Under the pieces are notes generated by a model that was not told where the DNA came from, searched no databases, and was given only the letters and a program-made list of their open reading frames with translations. The position numbers and the translations under genes were made by a program. A stretch of DNA of 64,000 bases from Prevotella falsenii DSM 22864 = JCM 15124 (GTDB lineage Bacteria > Bacteroidota > Bacteroidia > Bacteroidales > Bacteroidaceae), in contig NZ_BAJY01000004.1 of NCBI RefSeq assembly GCF_000613945.1, positions 60,980-124,979 of the forward strand, written 5' to 3'. Positions 57,775 through 64,000 of the stretch are shown piece after piece. How positions within the stretch are numbered: position 1 is the first letter of the stretch; each line of letters begins with the position of its first letter.

Positions 57775-57782
57775 CAAATATA
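57775..57782 (-). promoter_or_regulatory. Promoter -7 box for the aldose epimerase gene
   Basis: TATATTTG on the minus strand, 53 nt before the start codon. Confidence 0.45.
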
Positions 57783-57877
57783 ATATTTTTTTTTTGAAAG
57801 ACACTGTTTTTACCGAAAAAATGTTATTCGACGCTTTATTATTAACCGCTTGCAGGCATGGCAGCCTATGCTTTCTA

Positions 57878-58066
57878 ATCTTGTAAAGATAATTCTCTTA
57901 AAAAGTGATAATTGCGATTTGACGTTGCGAAACCGTAGGTTTTGCACGGTAAAACCGTAGGTTTTACATCGCAAAACAGCCGCTTTCGCAATGCAAAACA
58001 ATAGGTTTTGCAATGCGCTGATAACAAGATAGTTATGCAATAGCTATGCTCTCGAAAAATATTTAC
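57878..58066 (+). repeat. Dispersed repeat family 1, variant copy
   Basis: From TCTTGTAAAGATAATTCTCT to TCGAAAAATATTTACAG. The middle reads AAACCGTAGGTTTTGCACGG, AAACCGTAGGTTTTACATCG and AAAACAGCCGCTTTCGCAAT, a different block order from most copies. Confidence 0.8.
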
Positions 58067-58615
58067 AGATTTATTATCTGATTTCCATCTATAAAACGAG
58101 AAATGCAACAAATACAAACAGATAACGAAACCTATTTGGCAATGGAATAAAGCTATTGGAACAAAAATGTTATCCTGATGCAATCTTCTTCTTACCTAAT
58201 CTATTAACTCTTACTGAAGAAAACGTTTTATTAACTTAAATATAAACACTTATCGAGCATCGCTGCTCTTTTCTAAAGATTTTTACGCATTAACCTGAAC
58301 ATTCAATCTTTACCTTATCATATAGCTTCTTTGCTTTTTAATTAGCTTTTGATTTATAAGCAAAGATAGATATAAACATTTAAAACTGCAAATAATGTCC
58401 GAAAAATATTTCTTAATTTACCTTTATTTGATTTATATCAAGCCTCTTTGAATATAAATTGCGCTTTATTGCACAAAAGTACTTGCAGCTTAAAACTGCA
58501 AGGACGTCGGAAAAGAGAAAGAGAACAAGCACGACAGCCGGTTTTTGCATTCACAGTTAGAAGTATCGGGTGGCAAAAATGAGCCGTTTTTCTTTGCTAT
58601 CTATATTTATTATAG
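58067..58615. other. AT-rich intergenic stretch with no gene found
   Basis: About 550 nt upstream of map. I see no open frame of substance, no tRNA-like fold and none of the three repeat families. It may hold distal regulatory sequence for map. Confidence 0.5.
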
Positions 58616-58623
58616 TACTTTTG
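58616..58623 (+). promoter_or_regulatory. Promoter -7 box for the map-tsaD-cinA unit
   Basis: TACTTTTG on the plus strand, 23 nt before the ATG at 58647. It supports that start over the longer open frame. Confidence 0.6.
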
Positions 58624-58646
58624 CAGAAAAGTTTAAAACGGTAACA

Positions 58647-59510
58647 ATGATATTAAAGAAGAGAAGGTGGCACTGTCTGCCGGGACAGGAACCCACCGAA
58701 ATGGATAAGAAAATTATGGAATTCGAGAAGAAAGGCAAACTCGTGCCTACTCGAAACCTTATAAAAACACCCGAACAAATTGAAGGAATCCGCCGTGCAG
58801 GTGTTGTAAACACAGGCTGCTTGGACGCTGTTGCCGACGCTATACACGTGGGAATGAACACGCAAGAGATTGACGATATATGTATGGAGTTCTGCAAAGA
58901 GCACAATGCCACGCCTGCATGCCTCAACTACGAGGGCTTTCCGAAAAGCGTCTGCACCAGCATAAACGAAGTGGTGTGCCACGGAATTCCCAAGAAAGAG
59001 GACGTTCTGCAAGAGGGCGACATCGTAAACGTAGACATGACGTGCATCGTTGATGGCTATTATGCCGACGCAAGCCGTATGTTCATCATCGGGAAAACAA
59101 CTCCCGAGAAGGAAAAACTCGTGCGTGTTACCAAAGAATGTCTCGAAATCGGCATGGAAGCAGCGAAGCCTTACTCGTTCGTAGGCGACATCGGGCACGC
59201 CATTCAGAGGTACGCTGAGAAGAAGAACGGCTATGGTGTGGTGCGCGATTTGTGCGGGCACGGCGTGGGACTCGACTTCCACGAAGAGCCTGAAGTACCC
59301 CACTTCGGATACGCAGGCACAGGCATGTTGCTCGTTCCGGGTATGGTTTTCACCATCGAACCAATGATTAACCAAGGCACGTGGAAAGTTTTCATCGATG
59401 CAGACGACCCATACGGCTGGGAAGTTATTACGGGCGACGAGCTTCCTTCGGCACAATGGGAGCACACGTTCCTGATGACTGAACACGGATTGGAGATACT
59501 TACGTATTAA
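58647..59510 (+). CDS. map: Type I methionine aminopeptidase
   Basis: Removes the N-terminal methionine from new proteins. 287 residues, somewhat longer than the E. coli enzyme because of a ~35-residue N-terminal extension (HCLPGQEPTEMDKKIMEFEK). The catalytic fold has the metal ligands in GDIVNVDMTCIVDGYYADAS (Asp pair), DLCGHGVGLDFHEEPEVPHF, GMVFTIEPMIN and WEHTFLMTEHG. The frame opens to 58545, but the promoter at 58616 places the start at 58647. First of three same-strand genes. Confidence 0.95.
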   Translation: MILKKRRWHCLPGQEPTEMDKKIMEFEKKGKLVPTRNLIKTPEQIEGIRRAGVVNTGCLDAVADAIHVGMNTQEIDDICMEFCKEHNATPACLNYEGFPKSVCTSINEVVCHGIPKKEDVLQEGDIVNVDMTCIVDGYYADASRMFIIGKTTPEKEKLVRVTKECLEIGMEAAKPYSFVGDIGHAIQRYAEKKNGYGVVRDLCGHGVGLDFHEEPEVPHFGYAGTGMLLVPGMVFTIEPMINQGTWKVFIDADDPYGWEVITGDELPSAQWEHTFLMTEHGLEILTY

Positions 59511-59602
59511 AAGAACAATACCGAAGCAAAGTCTTTCTCCCCAAAACACAGGGGAAAAAGACAACCGAAATGAAGCGTTATCGACGCAACAAGAAAACAA
59601 CA

Positions 59603-60637
59603 ATGGAGAAAAATCAGGATATATATATATTAGGTATAGAGAGCAGCTGCGACGATACCGGTGCGGCGGTGCTGCGCAACGGTGTCATTCTCAGCAATGT
59701 TACTGCCTCGCAAGACGTGCATAAGGCATACGGAGGGGTAGTTCCGGAACTGGCATCGCGGGCACACCAGCAGAATGTCGTACCTGTTGTAGACCAAGCC
59801 ATAAAGCGGGCAGGCATCACAAAGGAACAATTGTCTGCCGTTGCCTTTACGCGAGGACCCGGACTCATGGGCAGTTTGCTCGTCGGAGTCAGCTTTGCCA
59901 AAGGCTTTGCACGTTCGCTGGGCATTCCGCTCATCGACGTAAACCACCTGCAAGGGCATGTTCTTGCCCACTTTATCAAGGAAACCGACGACGATAACAG
60001 CCAACCGCCGTTTCCGTTCATCTGTCTTTTGGTTTCCGGCGGCAACTCGCAGATTGTCAAAGTGAATGCCTACAACGACATGGAAGTGTTGGGACAGACC
60101 ATCGACGACGCAGCCGGCGAAGCCATCGACAAATGTTCGAAGGTCATGGGATTAGGCTATCCCGGCGGTCCGATTATCGATAAGCTGGCTCGTCAGGGCA
60201 ATCCGAAAGCCTATAAGTTTGCCGAACCCAACGTACCGGGCTACGATTATTCGTTCTCGGGGCTGAAAACGTCGTTCCTTTATAACCTTCGCGAGTGGAT
60301 AAAGGACGATCCCGACTTCATAGAACACCACAAGAACGACCTCGCCGCAAGCCTTGAGTTCACCATTGTAGACATCTTGATGAAAAAATTACGCAAGGCA
60401 GTAAAAGACACAGGCATCAAACACGTTGCCGTAGCCGGTGGCGTGTCAGCCAACAACGGCTTGCGCAACGCTTTCCACGACCACGCTGCACGCTTCGGCT
60501 GGACGATATACATACCGAAGTTCAGCTATACCACCGACAACGCAGCCATGATTGCCAGCGTTGGAACGTTCAAATATCGCGACGGCAAGTTTGCTACCAT
60601 CGACTTGCCCGCATTCAGTAAGGTTACATTTGAATAG
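59603..60637 (+). CDS. tsaD: tRNA N6-threonylcarbamoyladenosine transferase subunit TsaD
   Basis: Transfers threonylcarbamoyl to adenosine 37 of ANN-decoding tRNAs, in a complex with TsaB and TsaE. 344 residues. ASKHA-fold motifs: LGIESSCDDTGAAVLR, VPELASRAHQQNVVPVVDQA, the metal site DVNHLQGHVLAHFIKE, LVSGGNSQIV, DDAAGEAIDKCSKVMGLGYP and AVAGGVSANNGLRNA. In frame an ATG at 59570 exists, but MEKNQDIYILGIESSCDD at 59603 is the normal start. It lies 12 nt before cinA's C-terminal-type gene. Confidence 0.96.
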   Translation: MEKNQDIYILGIESSCDDTGAAVLRNGVILSNVTASQDVHKAYGGVVPELASRAHQQNVVPVVDQAIKRAGITKEQLSAVAFTRGPGLMGSLLVGVSFAKGFARSLGIPLIDVNHLQGHVLAHFIKETDDDNSQPPFPFICLLVSGGNSQIVKVNAYNDMEVLGQTIDDAAGEAIDKCSKVMGLGYPGGPIIDKLARQGNPKAYKFAEPNVPGYDYSFSGLKTSFLYNLREWIKDDPDFIEHHKNDLAASLEFTIVDILMKKLRKAVKDTGIKHVAVAGGVSANNGLRNAFHDHAARFGWTIYIPKFSYTTDNAAMIASVGTFKYRDGKFATIDLPAFSKVTFE

Positions 60638-60649
60638 AAATAAACGACT

Positions 60650-61198
60650 ATGGAATTTGAAAGCAGAATATTATCACGCCAGATAGGCGACCTACTCTAC
60701 GCATCGGGCTACACGCTCGGAACAGCCGAAAGCTGCACGGGCGGCCGTGTTAGCGAAACCATTATCGCCATTCCCGGTGCATCAAACTATTTCAAGGGCG
60801 GAATTGTGTCGTACTCCGATGAAGTTAAAACACAGTTGCTCGGTGTTTCTGCCGAGACTTTGCACGAACACACAGCCGTCAGCGAGGAAGTGGCACGACA
60901 GATGGTGAGCGGTGCTATCAACACTTTGCAAGTGGATTATGCCATCTCCGTAACAGGAACAGCAGGGCCAAGCGGTGGCACATCCGATGCTCCCATCGGC
61001 ACAGTATGGATTGGTTACGGCGACAAAGATGAAGTAAGAACGTTTAAACTCACCGAAGACTTCGGGCGCGACATCAATCTTGCCATTGCCACCAATAAGG
61101 CTGTCCGCCTGATGCTCGACTTCCTGAAAGAAAAACTCGAAGGCAACGGCACCGCAGATGCCGGCAATGCGGACGCAATACCAAGTATGGAACCCTAA
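60650..61198 (+). CDS. CinA C-terminal domain protein (nicotinamide-nucleotide amidohydrolase)
   Basis: 182 residues, the stand-alone PncC form of the CinA C-terminal domain. It would deamidate NMN to NaMN for pyridine recycling. Motifs: TLGTAESCTGGRVSETIIAI (with the catalytic Ser), GGIVSYSDEVKTQLLGVSAE and AISVTGTAGPSGGTSDAPIG. The C-terminus ends with a short acidic and Ala-rich tail. Third gene of the map-tsaD run, followed by a terminator. Confidence 0.9.
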   Translation: MEFESRILSRQIGDLLYASGYTLGTAESCTGGRVSETIIAIPGASNYFKGGIVSYSDEVKTQLLGVSAETLHEHTAVSEEVARQMVSGAINTLQVDYAISVTGTAGPSGGTSDAPIGTVWIGYGDKDEVRTFKLTEDFGRDINLAIATNKAVRLMLDFLKEKLEGNGTADAGNADAIPSMEP

Positions 61199-61268
61199 AG
61201 GAACAGCGCATGACGTATATGGTTGTTACAACGCACAGCCATACAACCTGATACTTACCAAACCCAAC

Positions 61269-61320
61269 AACAACAGATTGCAATTCCGAAACTTCGGTAT
61301 CTGCAATCTGTTGTTTCGTT
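61269..61320 (+). terminator. Rho-independent terminator after the cinA-type gene
   Basis: AACAACAGATTGCA pairs with TGCAATCTGTTGTT over 14 bp, and the loop carries a second small hairpin (CCGAAACTTCGG). TTTCGTT follows. Confidence 0.85.
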
Positions 61321-61374
61321 CAGCCCCCTCTCCTTCTTGCTTAACATCTATAATTTCTACTAAAATCGGAACTT

Positions 61375-61413
61375 TTTAAACCCCAATCGGCCATTAGAAA
61401 GATTGGGGGGTAA
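61375..61413. repeat. MITE-like family 2, minimal copy (about 39 bp)
   Basis: TTTTAAACCCCAATCGGCCA followed almost at once by GATTGGGGGGTAA. Only the paired ends remain. A further half-copy (CTAATGACCGATTGAGGTTA) lies at about 61692-61715, after the family 1 copy. Confidence 0.6.
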
Positions 61414-61470
61414 GTTCTCACTGTATCGCCTCCAAATGTTATTGCATAGGCGAAAATAAGCCCATAAAAA

Positions 61471-61660
61471 CGTAAATATTTTTCACAAGAATATCTGTTG
61501 CGTAACCAACTTATTATCAATGCGTTGCAAAACCTATTGTTTGGCGTTGCGAAACCGTAGGTTTTGCACGGTAAAAGCGTAGGTTTTACATCGCAAAACC
61601 TACGGTTTCGCAACGCCAAATCGAAATTATCATTTTTCTTCAGAATTATCTTTACAAAAC
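61471..61660 (-). repeat. Dispersed repeat family 1, full copy
   Basis: Minus-strand copy from GTAAATATTTTTCACAAGAA to CAGAATTATCTTTACAAAAC. Palindromic blocks read GAAACCGTAGGTTTTGCACG, AAAGCGTAGGTTTTACATCG and AAAACCTACGGTTTCGCAAC. Confidence 0.85.
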
Positions 61661-61798
61661 CATCATGGTTTTTATATAAGACCTACCTCAAACTAATGAC
61701 CGATTGAGGTTAAACAACAAAAGGGAATAATAGCTGATAAAACTCTACCGAACCGAGAAAAATATTTGCAATGTGTGGTATTCCGGTACAATATAAAT

Positions 61799-61873
61799 AT
61801 AAAAAATCGAGGTACAAACTCCTGAAACAATATTGATGAATCAATAAAGCCCTTGGGAGTTTGTACCTCGATT
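61799..61873 (-). terminator. Long-stem terminator-like hairpin after thrS
   Basis: AATCGAGGTACAAACTCC (61805-61822) and GGAGTTTGTACCTCGATT (61856-61873) are perfect 18-bp inverted repeats. The 33-nt loop holds a smaller hairpin (TATTGATGAATCAATA). On the minus strand the stem is followed by TTTTTTA. It lies about 58 nt beyond the thrS stop. Confidence 0.7.
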
Positions 61874-61930
61874 GGATACTTATGTCAATTCCTAATGATT
61901 TTGCACCTATTATAAATAGGTAACAGAAAA

Positions 61931-63880
61931 TCAGTCTAAGTTCTTCAGTTGTCCGGCTACTTCGTTCTGAATGCGCTGTACAAAGTCTTCCTTACTCATT
62001 GTTGCTTGCTCGCCACCACCTTGTTGGCGCATAGAAACCAAGCCGTCTGCCATTTCTTTTTCGCCTACAATTACCATATAAGGAATACGCTTCAACTCGT
62101 TGTCGCGTATCTTACGCCCTATCTTCTCGTTGCGGTCGTCTAACAAAGCGCGCACACCGTTGGCATCAAAGAACTGCCGGACTTCTTTTGCATATTCGTT
62201 ATACTTCTCTGAAATAGGAAGAATGGCAACTTGGTCGGGTGTCAGCCATAATGGGAAATGCCCTGCAGTGTGTTCAATGAGCACAGCCGTGAAACGCTCT
62301 AACGAACCGAACGGCGCACGGTGAATCATCACAGGCGTCTGCTTCGTGTTGTCTTCTGCCGTATATTCCAATTTAAATCGGTTGGGCAAATTGTAGTCTA
62401 CTTGGATAGTACCCAACTGCCAACGACGTCCGATGGCATCTTTCACCATGAAATCGAGCTTCGGACCATAGAACGCAGCTTCGCCAATCTCGACCTTTGC
62501 ATTAAGTCCTTTCTCCTCGCACGCTTCTTTGATGGCGCGTTCGCTTTCTTCCCATATCTCATCAGAGCCGATATACTTTTCTTTATCGGCAGGGTCACGG
62601 AGCGAAATCTGTGCTTCGTAGTTGTCAAAGCCGAATGTTACAAACACTTTTTGAATAATATCGATGACATCTTCAAACTCTTTCTTTACTTGTTCGGGGC
62701 GCACGAAGAGGTGAGCATCGTCTTGTGTGAAGGTGCGAACGCGGGTTAAGCCGTGCAATTCGCCACTTTTCTCGTACCGGAACACTGTTCCGAACTCTGC
62801 AATACGCAGCGGAAGGTCTTTATAAGAGCGTGGCTTGTATGCAAAAATTTCGCAATGGTGAGGGCAGTTCATCGGTTTGAGCATATATTCCTCACCTTCT
62901 TCAGGTGTCTGAATGGGCTGGAAGGCGTCCTTACCGTAGTGAGCATAGTGCCCGGACGTAACATAAAGGTTCTTTCCACCAATTCCCGGGGTGATAACTT
63001 CTTGATAATTGTATGGTCGTTGCAGCTTACGGAGCACCTCTTGCAAGCGGAGACGGAGCTGTGTGCCCTTCGGCAACCAGATGGGAAGACCCTTTCCAAC
63101 TCGTTCCGAGAACATAAAGAGTTCCATTTCCTTACCTATCTTGCGGTGGTCGCGCTTCTTTGCCTCCTCCAACATTACGAGATACTCGTCGAGCATCTTC
63201 TTCTTGGGGAAGGTGATACCGTAAATACGTGTCAGCTGGTCGCTCTTTGCGTCGCCACGCCAGAAGGCACCGGCCACGCTTGTAAGCTTAACGGCTTTGA
63301 TTGCGCCCGTAGACATAAGGTGAGGACCGCGGCAAAGGTCGGTGAAATTGCCTTGCGAATAAGTTGAAATAGTGCCATCTTCGAGGTCTTCGACGATGTG
63401 CTCCACCTTATACTCTTGTCCATCGGCGGTAAACTCTTTTATAGCGTCAGCCTTTGATACTTCACGACGAACGATTTTAGAGTCGTTCTTTGCCAATTCG
63501 AGCATTTTCTGCTCAATCTTCGGTAAGTCGTTTTCCGATATAACTTGTCCGTCAGCGGTTTGTACATCGTAGAAAAAGCCGTTTTCGATAGCAGGACCGA
63601 AGCCGAACTGAATACCGGGATAGAGTTCTTTCAATGCCTCTGCAAGCAAGTGAGCCGAAGAATGCCAGAACGTGTGCTTTCCTTCTTCGTCCTCAAACTT
63701 ATACAGAGCTATAGTTGCGTCCTCGTTAATAGGACGGTTTAACTCGGTTGTTACACCATTAACCCCGCAAGATACAACGTTGCGGGCGAGAGCCGGTGAA
63801 ATACTCTCTGCGATTTGAAGTCCGGTTACGCCCTGTTCATACTCGCGAACAGAACCATCCGGGAAAGTGATTTTAACCAT
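61931..63880 (-). CDS. thrS: Threonine--tRNA ligase
   Basis: Charges tRNA-Thr. 649 residues with the full four-domain layout: TGS (about 1-60, [20 protein letters not shown]), the SAD editing domain with [14 protein letters not shown], the class II catalytic core with [20 protein letters not shown] (zinc-site Cys), [20 protein letters not shown] and [20 protein letters not shown], and the C-terminal anticodon-binding domain ([20 protein letters not shown]). It follows a -7 box and is ended by a long hairpin. No T-box is expected in this phylum and none is seen. Confidence 0.97.
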   Translation of the reverse strand: MVKITFPDGSVREYEQGVTGLQIAESISPALARNVVSCGVNGVTTELNRPINEDATIALYKFEDEEGKHTFWHSSAHLLAEALKELYPGIQFGFGPAIENGFFYDVQTADGQVISENDLPKIEQKMLELAKNDSKIVRREVSKADAIKEFTADGQEYKVEHIVEDLEDGTISTYSQGNFTDLCRGPHLMSTGAIKAVKLTSVAGAFWRGDAKSDQLTRIYGITFPKKKMLDEYLVMLEEAKKRDHRKIGKEMELFMFSERVGKGLPIWLPKGTQLRLRLQEVLRKLQRPYNYQEVITPGIGGKNLYVTSGHYAHYGKDAFQPIQTPEEGEEYMLKPMNCPHHCEIFAYKPRSYKDLPLRIAEFGTVFRYEKSGELHGLTRVRTFTQDDAHLFVRPEQVKKEFEDVIDIIQKVFVTFGFDNYEAQISLRDPADKEKYIGSDEIWEESERAIKEACEEKGLNAKVEIGEAAFYGPKLDFMVKDAIGRRWQLGTIQVDYNLPNRFKLEYTAEDNTKQTPVMIHRAPFGSLERFTAVLIEHTAGHFPLWLTPDQVAILPISEKYNEYAKEVRQFFDANGVRALLDDRNEKIGRKIRDNELKRIPYMVIVGEKEMADGLVSMRQQGGGEQATMSKEDFVQRIQNEVAGQLKNLD

Positions 63881-63914
63881 AATACAAATTAGTTTTTATA
63901 AATCAATATGGGAA

Positions 63915-63922
63915 CAAAGGTA
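63915..63922 (-). promoter_or_regulatory. Promoter -7 box for thrS
   Basis: TACCTTTG on the minus strand, 35 nt before the ATG at 63880. Confidence 0.6.
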
Positions 63923-64000
63923 CAACTTTCTGACGAAAACGAGCCAATATTTCTTAAGTTTATCCCATTTTTTCATATTATAAAACAATTATAGAGGTAA

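Noticed and set aside
63881..64000. T-box or attenuator ahead of thrS
   Set aside because: The leader from the -7 box to the ATG is only about 30 nt, too short for either, and no specifier-like structure is visible.

Overview
The window looks like a chromosomal segment of an oral Prevotella, most likely of the P. intermedia group. This is inferred from gene content: a short RpoD without region 1.1, a type IX secretion gene (porQ) next to cmk, a secreted dipeptidyl peptidase IV, paired LuxR-type regulators, and Bacteroidota promoters with a TAnnTTTG -7 box ahead of many genes. The CRISPR repeat and the Cas13b length also fit that group. No species call was tested by a search.

Layout: 1-9.2 kb holds the start of a flippase gene, an SpmA/SpmB-like membrane protein, a broken membrane protein gene, purD, a DPP IV-type peptidase, an rRNA methyltransferase and rpoD. 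9.9-15.1 kb holds tatD, a conserved hypothetical, a frameshifted prenyl-diphosphate synthase, tonB, then porQ and cmk on the other strand. 15.4-20.1 kb holds an AT-rich decayed gene, two tRNAs, malic enzyme and a frameshifted TetR regulator. 20.1-26.2 kb is rich in dispersed repeats, with a KilA-N gene split by a MITE-like element, a frameshifted RelA-type (p)ppGpp synthetase and a DUF4301 gene. 26.2-29.2 kb is a large secreted protein with a probable type IX sorting tail.

29.2-35.4 kb is the most distinctive part. Two tandem repeat blocks (period 88 bp and 66 bp) precede a CRISPR array of 11 repeats and 10 spacers, then csx28 and cas13b. This is a type VI-B2 RNA-targeting CRISPR system. Both HEPN RxxxxH motifs of Cas13b and the one in Csx28 are intact. 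There is no cas1 or cas2 in the window. The 89-nt leader carries a perfect 16-bp palindrome and a degenerate inverted copy of the repeat, which I have not seen described.

36-49.4 kb holds tRNA-Phe, thiL, a purine nucleoside phosphorylase, lpxK, sppA, a DUF3078 protein, a Crp-family regulator, lepA, a small lipoprotein, an ExbB-hypothetical-ExbD-ExbD operon and a BadF-type kinase. 50-53.2 kb is kdsA-kdsD-cls (cls frameshifted); kdsA/kdsD feed Kdo synthesis and fit with lpxK in lipid A-core assembly. 53.7-57.7 kb has two LuxR-type regulators (one fused to a hemerythrin-like domain), a candidate 6S-like RNA, an exported protein and a secreted aldose epimerase. 58.6-63.9 kb has map-tsaD-cinA and thrS.

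Two themes cross the window. First, the intergenic spaces carry at least three dispersed non-coding repeat families: a ~190-bp family with AAACCGTAGGTTTT-type palindromes in about 12 copies, a ~203-bp MITE-like family with AAACCCCAATC ends, and a ~140-bp MITE-like family with AACGTGAGTTCGGT ends. Second, six genes carry small frame-breaking indels, mostly apparent one-base deletions. That pattern suggests consensus sequencing errors at least as much as real decay.
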